Below the pieces are notes generated by a model. That model was given only the letters and a program-made list of their open reading frames with translations. It had not been told where the DNA came from and made no database searches. Below, piece after piece: positions 25,694 through 34,967 of a DNA stretch of 64,000 nt (its first letter is position 1; each line of letters begins with the position of its first letter). Source of the DNA: Bacteroidia bacterium (GTDB taxonomy: Bacteria; Bacteroidota; Bacteroidia; Flavobacteriales; Flavobacteriaceae); contig JAUIJA010000002.1 of NCBI GenBank assembly GCA_030431055.1, forward strand, positions 237,742-301,741, written 5' to 3'. The translations under genes and the position numbers were made by a program.

Positions 25694-26935
25694 TTAATTA
25701 ATTACAATTTTAGATTTGAACATTCCGTCTTCAGATTTTATAACAACTGTGTAAATTCCCGAATTTGAATTTGTTAAATCAACTCTCAAAGATTCTGCAT
25801 TAACATTCTTTCTCTCAAAAACTAATCTACCAGTAACATCATATATTGAAATATTCCCTAAAACATTATTATTAGACAAAGTAATATCAAAAATTCCGTT
25901 ATTAGGGTTTGGATATAAAGCAATTCTAGTTCCACTAACTTCAAAAGCATCATTATTAAGTGTAGAATAGTTAAAATTAGACTCTATTGTTGATAAATGA
26001 GCTTGCATTCTAGTTGCCTGTCCAGCTGTGAACATATACATACAAGCATCATAAGTATAATCCATATAATTCATTGTTAGTTCCCTTGGTGTTCCCGAAC
26101 ATGTTGACGTATGTGAAATAGCTGGACATCCACCATTTGCTGTATTGTGTTGAGGAGTATCAGCAACAAAATCATTTCCGCAAGTACCATTTCCCCAAAT
26201 ATGATTTAAATTCATATAATGTCCTAATTCGTGTGTTAACGTTCTCCCTAAATTATATGGAGCACTAGGAACTGCATAACCTGAGCAACCTGAACCACTA
26301 CCAAACGCTGAGGCATTAATAAAAACCGCTGCTCCATTTTGTGGATCTGAAGCTAAATAAGCATATCCTAAAGTTCCTCCAGACAAGTTATCGACTACAA
26401 TATTCAAATATCCTGTCCAGTTAGGATCCCAATCACTTGCTCCTCCAAAATTATATCCAAAAGTTACCGCCGGATCTCCATTAACTAATCCAAATCCAGA
26501 CGGATGATTTAATGTAGCAATTTCAAATTCAACATTCATAATTCCTTTGTTAACACCAGGAAAGTATGGACTCGTAGTATTATCCCAAGTAGTAATATCA
26601 GAATTATATGCATTATAATCTTCATTTAAAATATCAACTTGATCTTGCGCTAACTGTCGTAAACAATTTCGTTGAGTTGCATTAGCACCACCAGAACTAG
26701 GGAAATGAATTGCTACTGGAATCACTAAAGTAGATGCAACACTTTGAACTGCATTTTGTGAATTCATCAAATCTTGATAAGCTTGTTCTGACAATTGCAT
26801 TTGTTGTTGGTGTTTTGCTTGCATCAATGGATTAAACTCTAATTGTTGCATAGCGTGCTCTTGTCCACATGTTCTCTCTTGCGCATTTAAGCATGAAAAA
26901 ACGAACAACGTAAATAATAAAGTAATTTTTTTCAT
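25694..26935 (-). CDS. Secreted M43-type zinc metalloprotease with T9SS sorting domain
   Basis: About 413 residues from the second Met (MKKITLLFTLFVFSCLNAQ), which gives a clean signal peptide; the ORF-track start 15 codons earlier would overlap obg and hide it. The catalytic zinc motif is HELGHYMNLNH (HExxHxxxxxH) with a later Met-turn candidate MNYMDY, as in the pappalysin/cytophagalysin M43 family. The last 75 residues are a type A T9SS C-terminal domain (ALYPNPNNGIFDITL ... SGIYTVVIKSEDGMFKSKIVIN). It should be exported by the T9SS encoded here and processed by PorU. Confidence 0.92.
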   Translation of the reverse strand: MKKITLLFTLFVFSCLNAQERTCGQEHAMQQLEFNPLMQAKHQQQMQLSEQAYQDLMNSQNAVQSVASTLVIPVAIHFPSSGGANATQRNCLRQLAQDQVDILNEDYNAYNSDITTWDNTTSPYFPGVNKGIMNVEFEIATLNHPSGFGLVNGDPAVTFGYNFGGASDWDPNWTGYLNIVVDNLSGGTLGYAYLASDPQNGAAVFINASAFGSGSGCSGYAVPSAPYNLGRTLTHELGHYMNLNHIWGNGTCGNDFVADTPQHNTANGGCPAISHTSTCSGTPRELTMNYMDYTYDACMYMFTAGQATRMQAHLSTIESNFNYSTLNNDAFEVSGTRIALYPNPNNGIFDITLSNNNVLGNISIYDVTGRLVFERKNVNAESLRVDLTNSNSGIYTVVIKSEDGMFKSKIVIN

Positions 26936-26972
26936 AAATATGTTAAGTTTATCGCAAATATATGTTTTTTTG

Positions 26973-27974
26973 TTATTCATTGAGCATCTTCCAAAGTTTA
27001 TCTTTTAGCTCTTGTAAACCTTGTTGAGCAACTGAAGAAATAAACATATAATCATGTTCTTTAAAAGCTTCATCTAATTCTTCTTTCATTTCAGCTTTTA
27101 ATTCTTCATCTAGCATATCAGCTTTTGAAACAACAATCAATCTGTCTTTATCAAGCATTTCAGGATTGTAACGACGTAACTCATCTAACAAAACATCATA
27201 TTCTTTCTTAATATCTGGCGCATCAGCTGGAACCAAAAACAATAATGTTGAATTTCGTTCAATATGACGAAGAAAATAATGTCCTAGTCCTTTTCCTTCA
27301 GCTGCACCCTCAATAATGCCAGGAATATCAGCAATTACAAACGATTGAAAATCGCGATAAGCAACGATTCCTAAATTTGGTTTTAAGGTTGTAAAAGGAT
27401 AATCAGCAATTTTTGGCTTTGCAGCAGTTAGAACTGAAAGCAATGTTGATTTTCCTGCATTTGGAAAACCTACTAGACCAACATCAGCTAAAACTTTCAA
27501 TTCTAAAATTATGTCTAGCTCTTCACCTTGTAAACCAGGTTGTGCATAACGTGGCGTTTGGTTGGTTGAACTTTTAAAATGCCAGTTTCCAAGTCCGCCT
27601 TTTCCTCCTTTTGCCAACACTTTTTCTTCTCCATCTTCAGTAATTTCAAAAAGTGTTTCTTCGGTATATTTATCTTTTACAACCGTTCCTAATGGCACTT
27701 CGATAATTTTATCTTCACCATCTGCACCTGTACTTCTACTACTTCCACCATCTCCACCATGACCCGCTTTAACGTGCTTAGTAAATTTTAAATGATATAA
27801 TGTCCAAAGGTTTTTACTTCCTTTTAAAATGATATGTCCGCCACGACCACCATCACCACCATCTGGTCCACCTTTGTCAATATATTTTTCACGATGCAAG
27901 TGAGAAGAACCTTTTCCTCCTTTACCTGATGCTACATATATTTTTACGTAATCTACGAAGTTACCTTCTGTCAT
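26973..27974 (-). CDS. obg: Obg family GTPase
   Basis: 333 residues. The glycine-rich Obg fold occupies residues 1-160 ([36 protein letters not shown]). The G domain follows with G1 GFPNAGKST, switch region [14 protein letters not shown]3 DIPGIIEGA and G4 VVSKADM. It binds the large ribosomal subunit during assembly and is usually essential. There is no long C-terminal OCT domain, consistent with the short Bacteroidetes forms. Its mRNA leader is about 110 bases and may contain a 17-codon reading frame. Confidence 0.97.
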   Translation of the reverse strand: MTEGNFVDYVKIYVASGKGGKGSSHLHREKYIDKGGPDGGDGGRGGHIILKGSKNLWTLYHLKFTKHVKAGHGGDGGSSRSTGADGEDKIIEVPLGTVVKDKYTEETLFEITEDGEEKVLAKGGKGGLGNWHFKSSTNQTPRYAQPGLQGEELDIILELKVLADVGLVGFPNAGKSTLLSVLTAAKPKIADYPFTTLKPNLGIVAYRDFQSFVIADIPGIIEGAAEGKGLGHYFLRHIERNSTLLFLVPADAPDIKKEYDVLLDELRRYNPEMLDKDRLIVVSKADMLDEELKAEMKEELDEAFKEHDYMFISSVAQQGLQELKDKLWKMLNE

Positions 27975-28002
27975 ATTCTTAATTTTAAAAACTCAGATAA
28001 AC

Positions 28003-28056
28003 TCAATACTTAACAGCCACAGACTGTTCTCCTCTGAATATCAAATCCTCTGTCAT
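28003..28056 (-). other. Possible 17-codon leader ORF upstream of obg
   Basis: ATG to TGA encodes MTEDLIFRGEQSVAVKY within the obg 5' leader. It shares the start MTE with Obg itself. No clear ribosome-binding site is visible. It could be translated, or be a decayed copy of the obg start region. Confidence 0.25.
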
Positions 28057-28089
28057 GTTATACTTTCTTAATGACTAAAATTATTTTGC

Positions 28090-28097
28090 AAAGGTAA
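28090..28097 (-). promoter_or_regulatory. Candidate -7 box for obg
   Basis: TACCTTTG on the minus strand fits TAnnTTTG, about 115 bases before the obg ATG. A -33 TTG is not clear. Confidence 0.45.
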
Positions 28098-28148
28098 TAT
28101 TATTTGAATGATAATGTTCTAAAGAGCTTAATTCTATTTAAAAACAAA

Positions 28149-28174
28149 AAAAGCCCTCATAATGAGAGCTTTTA
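28149..28174 (-). terminator. Terminator after hpt-adk
   Basis: AAAAAGCCCTCAT and ATGAGAGCTTTT form a stem with one mismatch. On the minus strand it ends in a T-run, just past the hpt-adk stop. Confidence 0.8.
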
Positions 28175-28192
28175 TCATACTTTAAAAAAGTA

Positions 28193-29311
28193 TTATAATT
28201 TATCAATAACTAATGATAATCTTTCGGTCACTTCTGCTATTGAACCTATTCCGTTAACTGAATAGAATTTATTTTGTGCCTTATAAAAATCAATTAATGG
28301 AGCTGTTTTTTCATTATACTCAACATAACGATTTCTTATTTTTTCAACATCTTGATCATCTGCTCTACCAGAAGTTTTCCCTCTTTCTAATAATCGTTGT
28401 ACTAAAACCTCATCATCAGCTTCTAAAGCAACTGTTGCTGTAACTTTCCAGTTTTTAGTTTCTAAAAACTTATCTAAAGCATCCGCTTGTGGAATTGTTC
28501 TTGGAAATCCGTCAAATAAAAATCCTTTTGCATTTGGATTTTTTTCAACTTCATCTTGCAACATTTTTATCGTCACTTCATCTGGAACTAAATCTCCCCT
28601 ATCTATATATGTTTTTGCTAATTTACCTAGTTCAGTATCATTTTTCATATTGTAACGAAAAATATCGCCAGTTGATAAATGAACTAAATTATATTTTTCC
28701 TTTAAAAATTCTGCTTGAGTTCCTTTACCTGCTCCAGGTTTTCCAAAAAGTACAATGTTAATCATGTCTTCTTTAGTATTTGGGTTTGCTAATTGATATA
28801 CTTGTTTTAAATTTCTTCCTAATCCGTCATAATCTAATCCGAAGCCAACAATAAATTTATTTGGAATACGAATTCCTACATAATCAACTTTAATGTCTTT
28901 TTTGTAGGCTTCTGGCTTAAAAAACAACGTTGCTATTTTAAAACTTTTTACACCTTTTTCTTTAAAAATACGCTTTAACTCTTCAAGTGTATTCCCTGTA
29001 TCTACGATATCTTCAACTACAACTACGTGCTTTCCTTTTAAATCCTGATTTAATCCAATTAATTGCTTTACGTTTTCTGTAGATTGTGTTCCTTCATAAG
29101 AAGCTAACTTCACGAACTCTACTTCGCAATTACGTTGGTAATTCTTCATTAAATCGGACAAGAACATAAACGAACCATTTAAAACTCCAACAAAAACTGG
29201 AACTTCTTCATAAAAATCGTCTTGAATTTGTTTGGCTACATTTTGAACGGCGTAATCGAGCTCTTTTTCAGAAATAAAAGCTTCAAAATGTTTGTCGTGT
29301 AGTTGAATCAA
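28193..29311 (-). CDS. adk: Hypoxanthine phosphoribosyltransferase-adenylate kinase fusion
   Basis: A 372-residue two-enzyme protein. Residues 1-175 are a type I phosphoribosyltransferase with the PRPP loop VVVVEDIVDTGNTL (96-109), converting hypoxanthine or guanine to IMP/GMP. Residues 183-372 are adenylate kinase with P-loop GKPGAGKGT (190-198), FDGFPRT and a short LID RGKTSGRADDQ, converting AMP and ATP to 2 ADP. A Met codon at residue 183 sits at the junction and could allow separate Adk synthesis. The start is TTG. It is divergent from the helical-protein gene, with its own promoter. Confidence 0.93.
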   Translation of the reverse strand: MIQLHDKHFEAFISEKELDYAVQNVAKQIQDDFYEEVPVFVGVLNGSFMFLSDLMKNYQRNCEVEFVKLASYEGTQSTENVKQLIGLNQDLKGKHVVVVEDIVDTGNTLEELKRIFKEKGVKSFKIATLFFKPEAYKKDIKVDYVGIRIPNKFIVGFGLDYDGLGRNLKQVYQLANPNTKEDMINIVLFGKPGAGKGTQAEFLKEKYNLVHLSTGDIFRYNMKNDTELGKLAKTYIDRGDLVPDEVTIKMLQDEVEKNPNAKGFLFDGFPRTIPQADALDKFLETKNWKVTATVALEADDEVLVQRLLERGKTSGRADDQDVEKIRNRYVEYNEKTAPLIDFYKAQNKFYSVNGIGSIAEVTERLSLVIDKL

Positions 29312-29338
29312 AATTGTGTTGTTTAAAAATGTAAACTA

Positions 29339-29370
29339 CAAATTTACAAAGTATTCTAGATTTCAGGCAA
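29339..29370 (-). promoter_or_regulatory. Promoter of hpt-adk
   Basis: On the minus strand TTG (29370-29368), a 21-base spacer, then TAAATTTG (29346-29339): a good -33/-7 pair, 27 bases before the TTG start. Confidence 0.7.
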
Positions 29371-29409
29371 CCTATTTCTCTTTTTTTGCAAATTTGATAT
29401 ATTTACAAA

Positions 29410-29955
29410 ATGAAGCAAGGACTCGAAGAAAAACTTTCAACTAGCACGGCACGAAGAAAAGACAGAGATATTCTGCGAAATTTCGTAATTAGAAAAGACT
29501 TAATTGAAGATTTAAACGAATTTGCATTTTCAACTTCAAACGAAAATCACGTGATGGCTTTTTACACACTCGAGTTGGTTTGTGAAAAAAAATTAAAACT
29601 TTTTGTTCCTTTCATAGATTCTTTTTGTGAGGTTTTACCAAAACTAAAAAATGATTCTACTATTCGTCCTGCTACAAAAATCTGTTTTTTTCTAGCCAAA
29701 AGTAACCATAGAAAAAACGGAATTTCATTAACTCGAGAACAAGAGCATAATATCATAGAAGCGTGTTTAGACCGATTAATTCAAAATGAAAAAGTTGCAG
29801 CCAAAGTATATGCAATGAAAGCCTTATTTGTTTTTGGAAAAAAATATCGATGGATACATGAGGAATTAAAGAATATTTTACCTCAAGAATATCCTAATCA
29901 ATCTGCTGCTTATCGTTCGGCAACAAAACATATTTTGAAAAAGCTCAACAAATAA
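29410..29955 (+). CDS. Uncharacterised all-helical protein
   Basis: A 181-residue soluble protein that looks entirely alpha-helical (RDILRNFVIRKDLIEDLNEFAFSTSNENHVMAFYTLELVCEKKLKLFVPFIDSFCEVLPKL ... EKVAAKVYAMKALFVFGKKYRWIHEELKNILPQEYP), compatible with a short HEAT-like superhelix. I recall homologues in Flavobacteriaceae labelled adenylosuccinate lyase, but at this length and without lyase signature motifs it cannot be that enzyme. It lies just upstream of purK but has a separate promoter between them. Function unknown. Confidence 0.7.
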   Translation: MKQGLEEKLSTSTARRKDRDILRNFVIRKDLIEDLNEFAFSTSNENHVMAFYTLELVCEKKLKLFVPFIDSFCEVLPKLKNDSTIRPATKICFFLAKSNHRKNGISLTREQEHNIIEACLDRLIQNEKVAAKVYAMKALFVFGKKYRWIHEELKNILPQEYPNQSAAYRSATKHILKKLNK

Positions 29956-29973
29956 CAAATTGTTAATTATCAA

Positions 29974-30004
29974 TTGTTAATTATTAATTGTCTAAGTATC
30001 TTTG
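29974..30004 (+). promoter_or_regulatory. Promoter of purK-purE
   Basis: TTG (29974-29976), a 20-base spacer, then TATCTTTG (29997-30004), 46 bases before the purK ATG. The -33 box lies in an AT-rich run of near-repeats of TTGTTAATTAT. Confidence 0.7.
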
Positions 30005-30050
30005 CTTACGATTTATAACAACACAACAATTACGTATAAAAAAGTAGTTT

Positions 30051-31226
30051 ATGAATTTTTTTTCGTCAGAATTCCGATTGGGAATTTTAGGTGGCGGTCA
30101 GTTGGGAAAAATGCTACTAACCGAAACCCAAAAACTCGATATTCAAACCTTAGTTTTAGATCCAAGTGAAGAAGCTCCGGCTAGAGTTGGTTGCAACGGA
30201 TTTTACAAAGGTAGCTTACTAGATTATGACACCGTTTATCAATTTGGTAAAATGGTTCATGTATTAACAATCGAAATTGAAAACGTAAATCTTGACGCTT
30301 TAGATAAACTTGAAGAAGAAGGATTACCTATTTTTCCTTCACCAAAAACGCTACGTTTAATTCAAAATAAAGGAAAACAAAAAGATTTTTTAGTAAAAAA
30401 CAATATTCCAACTTCAAAACATTTACGTTTTGTTGGGCTTGATGAATTACGCGAAAACTTAGCAAATGATACGCTTGACTTTCCGTTTGTTTGGAAAGCA
30501 GCTCAAGGTGGTTATGATGGAAATGGCGTAAAAATTTGTAAGTCTTCAATGGATTTAATGGAATTACCAGATATTGAATGTATAGCCGAAGATTTAATTC
30601 CGTTTAAAAATGAATTAGCAGTTATTGTTGCCAGAAGCGCAAACGGTCAAGTTACTACTTATCCTGTTGTAGAAATGGAATTTCACCCAGAGGCTAATCA
30701 AGTAGAATATGTTATTTGTCCGGCTCGAATTGATGAAGAAATAGCGCAAAAAGCACAAGAAATAGCTTTACAAACATCGGAAGCTTTTAATCACGTAGGT
30801 TTATTAGCTGTTGAAATGTTTCAAACTATGAATGATGAAGTTTTAGTAAATGAAGTTGCACCAAGACCTCACAACTCTGGACATTATAGTATTGAAGCAA
30901 GTTATACATCTCAATTTGAAAATCACATTAGAGCAGTTCTAGGTTTTCCTTTAGGAAACACAAGCAGTAAAGTTGCCGGGATAATGGTAAATTTGGTTGG
31001 TGAAGAAGGTTTTACTGGACCTGTTTACTATCAAAATATTGATAAAGTAATGGCTATACCAGGAGTTACGCCTTATATTTATGGAAAAAAAGAAACTAGA
31101 CCTTTCCGTAAAATGGGACACGTTACGATTGTAAACCCAGATATGGAAGAAGCTCGCAAAATAGCTGAAGAAGTAAAGAATAGTATTAAGGTAATAGGTT
31201 TACCTCCTAGACCACAACAAACATAA
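30051..31226 (+). CDS. purK: N5-carboxyaminoimidazole ribonucleotide synthase PurK
   Basis: 391 residues, ATP-grasp fold. The N-terminal motif is RLGILGGGQLGKMLL, the ATP-grasp region includes FPFVWKAAQGGYDGNGVKI, and the metal/phosphate site includes VLVNEVAPRPHNSGHYSIEA. It carboxylates AIR with ATP and bicarbonate to N5-CAIR in purine synthesis; PurE then rearranges the product. purE follows after 16 bases, so the pair forms an operon. Confidence 0.97.
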   Translation: MNFFSSEFRLGILGGGQLGKMLLTETQKLDIQTLVLDPSEEAPARVGCNGFYKGSLLDYDTVYQFGKMVHVLTIEIENVNLDALDKLEEEGLPIFPSPKTLRLIQNKGKQKDFLVKNNIPTSKHLRFVGLDELRENLANDTLDFPFVWKAAQGGYDGNGVKICKSSMDLMELPDIECIAEDLIPFKNELAVIVARSANGQVTTYPVVEMEFHPEANQVEYVICPARIDEEIAQKAQEIALQTSEAFNHVGLLAVEMFQTMNDEVLVNEVAPRPHNSGHYSIEASYTSQFENHIRAVLGFPLGNTSSKVAGIMVNLVGEEGFTGPVYYQNIDKVMAIPGVTPYIYGKKETRPFRKMGHVTIVNPDMEEARKIAEEVKNSIKVIGLPPRPQQT

Positions 31227-31242
31227 ACAACAACAATAAAAC

Positions 31243-31731
31243 ATGAGTAAAGTAGCAATAGTAATGGGAAGCATTTCGGATATGCCGGTTATGCAAGATG
31301 CCATCGAAATATTAAAAGGATTCGATATCGAAATAGAAGTTGATATAGTTTCCGCACATAGAACACCAGAAAAATTAGTAGATTTTAGCTCGAATGCACA
31401 CAACAGAGGAATTTCTGTAATTATTGCTGGTGCTGGTGGCGCTGCGCATTTACCAGGAATGGTGGCTTCTATGAGTCCGTTACCAGTAATTGGAGTTCCT
31501 GTAAAATCGAGCAACTCAATCGATGGTTGGGATTCGGTTTTATCTATTTTACAAATGCCAGGTGGCGTTCCTGTAGCAACGGTTGCTTTAAACGGAGCCA
31601 AAAACGCTGGAATTTTAGCGGCACAAATCATTGGTTCAAACGACAAATGCGTTTTAGATAAAATTGTTGCTTACAAAGAAGGCTTAAAACAAACGGTTTT
31701 AAAAGCTGCTGAAGATTTAAAGAAAGGATAA
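31243..31731 (+). CDS. purE: N5-carboxyaminoimidazole ribonucleotide mutase PurE
   Basis: 162 residues, class I PurE. Motifs: VAIVMGSISDMPVM, the SAHRTPEK catalytic region with the invariant His, and IIAGAGGAAHLPGMVASM. It converts N5-CAIR to CAIR. Second gene of purK-purE, followed by a hairpin that lacks a good T-run. Confidence 0.97.
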   Translation: MSKVAIVMGSISDMPVMQDAIEILKGFDIEIEVDIVSAHRTPEKLVDFSSNAHNRGISVIIAGAGGAAHLPGMVASMSPLPVIGVPVKSSNSIDGWDSVLSILQMPGGVPVATVALNGAKNAGILAAQIIGSNDKCVLDKIVAYKEGLKQTVLKAAEDLKKG

Positions 31732-31735
31732 AAAA

Positions 31736-31768
31736 CAGAAAACCCCAACAAAAGTCGGGGTAATTCTG
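31736..31768 (+). terminator. Hairpin after purE, imperfect terminator
   Basis: CAGAAAACCCC pairs with GGGGTAATTCTG around a loop. The stem is GC-rich but no T-run follows, so it may be a weak or decayed terminator or an mRNA end stabiliser. Confidence 0.5.
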
Positions 31769-31885
31769 CTCACTATTAAGTGACAACTATAAAAAAAATT
31801 CTACTCTTTCGGGACAAAAAGGAATGATTATCACATCATTTCATCGGCAAAATTATACACTTTATCGATACAAACAAGTTTTTTT

Positions 31886-33907
31886 ATGAAATTTTTAGAA
31901 AATTTTAACACAAAATATCATTCAGCACCTTTTTCTGAGATAAAATTAGAGGATTATGCTCCTGCTTTTAAAAAATGTATTGCAAAAGCAAAAGAGGAAA
32001 TTAATGCTATAGTTGAAGACAAAAACGAACCAACATTTGAAAATACCATTGAAGCTTTAGAGTTCGCTGGACATCATTTAGATCGGTTATCAAGTATCTT
32101 TTTCAACTTGAATTCGGCAGAAACTTGCGAAGAAATGCAAAAAATCGCACAAGAAGTTTCACCTTGGCTAACAGAATACGGAAACGATATTGCTTTAAAT
32201 GAAGAGTTATTCAAAAAAGTAAAGGCCGTTTACGATAAAAAAAGTTCTTTAAGCTTAACAATCGAACAACAAACACTTTTAGATAAAAAATATAAAGGTT
32301 TTGTTAGAAATGGCGCATTGTTAAACGAAGACGAAAAGAAAAAACTTCGAGAAATCGATACACAATTAGCCAAATTAAAACTAACATTTGGCGAAAATGT
32401 GTTGGCAGAAACCAATAATTATCAATTGCACATTACAAACGAAGCTGATTTAAAAGGTTTACCTGATGGCGCAAAAGAAGCTGCAGCTAATTTAGCCGAA
32501 AGTAAAAATTTAGAAGGTTGGATTTTTACTTTAGATTATCCAAGTTATTTGCCTTTTATAATGTATATAGAAAATCGTGAATTGCGAAAAGAAATCGCTA
32601 TTGCTTCTGGAAAAAAAGGTTTTCAAAATAATAAATTCGACAACCAGCAAAACGTAAAGGATATTGTTCGTTTACGACACGATCGTGCTAATTTATTAGG
32701 CTATCAATCTCATGCCGATTTTGTTTTGGAAGAACGAATGGCGAAAAGTCCAGAAAAGGTAAAATCCTTTTTAAATGATTTATTAGAGAAAGCAAAACCA
32801 GCTGCCGAAAGAGAGTTTGAAGAATTAACAGCTTTTGCCAAAGAACTAGACGGAATTGATCATTTAGAAAAATGGGATAGTTCTTATTATTCAGAAAAAT
32901 TGAAGCAAAAGAAATTCAATTTGGATGATGAAAAGCTAAAACCATATTTCAAATTAGAGAATGTACTAAACGGAGCATTTACTATTGCTGAAAAATTATA
33001 CGGAATTACTTTTAAAGAAGTTTTTGATATCGATAAATATCACGAAGATGTAAAAACCTATGAAGTTTTAGATTTTGAAGGCAATTTTGTATCACTTTTC
33101 TATGCCGATTTCTTTCCGAGAAAAGGAAAACGAAACGGAGCTTGGATGACATCATACAAATCGCAATACATTAAAGATGGTGAAAATGAGCGTCCGCATA
33201 TTTCTAACGTGTGTAATTTTACACCACCAACAAAAACCAAACCTTCACTCCTAACTTTTAACGAAGTTACGACTTTGTTTCACGAGTTCGGTCATGGTTT
33301 ACACGGAATGTTAGCTAATACAACCTATCCAAGTTTATCGGGAACTTCAGTGTATTGGGATTTTGTAGAATTGCCAAGTCAGGTTATGGAAAACTGGTGT
33401 TACCAACCCGAAGCTTTAGCTTTATTTGCAAAACACTACGAAACAGGTGAAATTATTCCGCAAGAGTATGTAGATAAAATTAAAGAAAGTTCAAATTTCT
33501 TAGAAGGAATAGCAACAGTACGTCAGTTGAGTTTCGGAATGCTTGATATGGCATATCACGGAAAAGCGCAAACTATTGATGACGTTAAGTCATTTGAAGA
33601 AAGTGCTTTTGAAAACACAAAATTATATCCAGATGTTGCCGAAAATTGTATGAGTACTTCGTTCTCACATATTTTCCAAGGTGGTTATTCTTCAGGTTAT
33701 TACAGCTACAAATGGGCTGAAGTTTTAGATGCCGATGCTTTTGCTTATTTCGAAGAAAAGGGAATTTTCAATAAAGAAGTAGCAACCAAGTTTAAAGAAT
33801 ACGTTCTTTCTAAAGGTGGAACCGAACATCCAATGGAATTGTATAAAAAATTCCGTGGTCACGAACCTACTCCAGATGCTTTGTTAAAACGTGCTGGATT
33901 GATTTAA
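31886..33907 (+). CDS. M3 family oligopeptidase (Dcp/oligopeptidase A type)
   Basis: A 673-residue cytoplasmic zinc peptidase. The active site is TLFHEFGHGLHGML (HExxH), with the downstream Glu expected in VYWDFVELPSQVMENW. The substrate-binding end FQGGYSSGYYSYKWAEVLDADAFAYF and RFRGHEP-like KFRGHEPTPDALLKRAGL are typical of M3A enzymes. It hydrolyses short peptides. No signal peptide. Monocistronic. Confidence 0.95.
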   Translation: MKFLENFNTKYHSAPFSEIKLEDYAPAFKKCIAKAKEEINAIVEDKNEPTFENTIEALEFAGHHLDRLSSIFFNLNSAETCEEMQKIAQEVSPWLTEYGNDIALNEELFKKVKAVYDKKSSLSLTIEQQTLLDKKYKGFVRNGALLNEDEKKKLREIDTQLAKLKLTFGENVLAETNNYQLHITNEADLKGLPDGAKEAAANLAESKNLEGWIFTLDYPSYLPFIMYIENRELRKEIAIASGKKGFQNNKFDNQQNVKDIVRLRHDRANLLGYQSHADFVLEERMAKSPEKVKSFLNDLLEKAKPAAEREFEELTAFAKELDGIDHLEKWDSSYYSEKLKQKKFNLDDEKLKPYFKLENVLNGAFTIAEKLYGITFKEVFDIDKYHEDVKTYEVLDFEGNFVSLFYADFFPRKGKRNGAWMTSYKSQYIKDGENERPHISNVCNFTPPTKTKPSLLTFNEVTTLFHEFGHGLHGMLANTTYPSLSGTSVYWDFVELPSQVMENWCYQPEALALFAKHYETGEIIPQEYVDKIKESSNFLEGIATVRQLSFGMLDMAYHGKAQTIDDVKSFEESAFENTKLYPDVAENCMSTSFSHIFQGGYSSGYYSYKWAEVLDADAFAYFEEKGIFNKEVATKFKEYVLSKGGTEHPMELYKKFRGHEPTPDALLKRAGLI

Positions 33908-33920
33908 AATTTTTTTTTTT

Positions 33921-34012
33921 CATTCTGAACTTGTTTAACTACGTTGAATCTTTGATTTCAGAATCGAAATCTAAACATATTATTTTAGAAGCTGAAATAA
34001 ATTCAGCTTGAC
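33921..34012. repeat. Decayed palindromic intergenic repeat
   Basis: CATTCTGAACTTGTTT at the left and GCTGAAATAAATTCAGC at the right are imperfect inverted arms, with TTTGATTTCAGAATCG between. I recall pairs of such arms (TTCTGAA...TTCAG) as a common intergenic repeat in Flavobacteriaceae. This copy is diverged and non-coding. Confidence 0.4.
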
Positions 34013-34024
34013 AATTATCTATAT

Positions 34025-34055
34025 AAACCGAAGTTTTAATTAGCTTCGGTTTTTA
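34025..34055. terminator. Terminator between the M3 peptidase and UbiA-like genes
   Basis: AAACCGAAG, an AT-rich loop, CTTCGGTTTTT. It can act for both convergent genes. Confidence 0.85.
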
Positions 34056-34057
34056 TT

Positions 34058-34870
34058 TTATAAAACCAACAACAATAACAACCAAAAAAAAGGAACACTT
34101 TCCACCCAAAAACTTGTATAATATTTTGAGTTTTGAGTTGTTGCAAAAAAAGTAAAAACACCTATACAAAAAGCAACTAAACCAACAATTATAAAATCTT
34201 TATTTATAAAATTTGGTTTAAAAAACTCCAATAAAACAAAAAGAACCAACAATAAATAGGTAAGCTTTTTTGTTGTTTTCACACCAATTTTCTGCGGAAT
34301 AGTTTGCAAATAGTGTTCGTCATTTTTTAAATCGATAATTTCAAAAATTAGCATCAAAACAAAAACCAAAATAAAACGTTGTAGACTTTTTAAAACAACC
34401 CATAAATCAATCTCTAATTTCGAATTAATTACTGGCAAAAGAACAGTAACTAAAACCCAAGCGATGGCTACCAAATAAATCTTTATTCCAGACCAATTAC
34501 GCATATTCGGTTTGTTCGGAATAAAAGGTAAAGTATATAAAATTGTAAGTATTAAACTAACAAACCCTACTGCTTTTGTTATCGTTTGCAATTGAAAAAA
34601 GTAATACACCGAAGCTAAAGCAGCCAAAAAACTCAATCCTATTATAGCTTTAAAATTCGGAGTTAGCTTCACTTTTTTAACCCTTGCGAGTTCATCATAT
34701 TTTATAAAGTTGTACCCCACAATTGTTCCGTAGAAACCAAAATAAGCCACAGCTTCATCATAAGGCAAATCCAATTCGTGAAATGTAATCCGGATAAGTG
34801 AATAAATCGCAAGCGCAACATGAATACTGCTTTCTATATAAAAATCAAAAATTGGTTTTAAAACCTTCAT
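34058..34870 (-). CDS. UbiA-like membrane protein
   Basis: A 270-residue protein with eight or so membrane helices. Two polar regions take the places of the Asp-rich loops of UbiA prenyltransferases: NFIKYDELARVKK near residue 55 and EIIDLKNDEHYLQTIPQKIGVKTTKK near 180. The second is a good DxxxD-like match; the first departs from NDxxDxxxD, so prenyl transfer is uncertain. No quinone or prenyl genes are adjacent. It is a single gene between a terminator and the divergent gcvP. Confidence 0.6.
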   Translation of the reverse strand: MKVLKPIFDFYIESSIHVALAIYSLIRITFHELDLPYDEAVAYFGFYGTIVGYNFIKYDELARVKKVKLTPNFKAIIGLSFLAALASVYYFFQLQTITKAVGFVSLILTILYTLPFIPNKPNMRNWSGIKIYLVAIAWVLVTVLLPVINSKLEIDLWVVLKSLQRFILVFVLMLIFEIIDLKNDEHYLQTIPQKIGVKTTKKLTYLLLVLFVLLEFFKPNFINKDFIIVGLVAFCIGVFTFFATTQNSKYYTSFWVESVPFFWLLLLLVL

Positions 34871-34967
34871 AAAACAAATTTAAACATTGTTCAAATAACA
34901 ATTTTGTTTTGTTTAAAAAATAACAAAAAATGAAATTTTAAAAAGTGTTTATTACAATATTAATAAT

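Noticed and set aside
25694-26980. Longer start for the M43 protease ([15 protein letters not shown])
   Set aside because: It overlaps the end of obg and hides a clean signal peptide that begins at the second Met (26935).
29410-29955. Calling this gene adenylosuccinate lyase
   Set aside because: At 181 residues it is far too short and lacks the fumarase/lyase signature.
29956-29995. Near-repeats of TTGTTAATTAT as a possible CRISPR or origin iteron
   Set aside because: Only two or three short AT-rich copies with no regular spacing or spacers; better explained as promoter-flanking AT-rich sequence.
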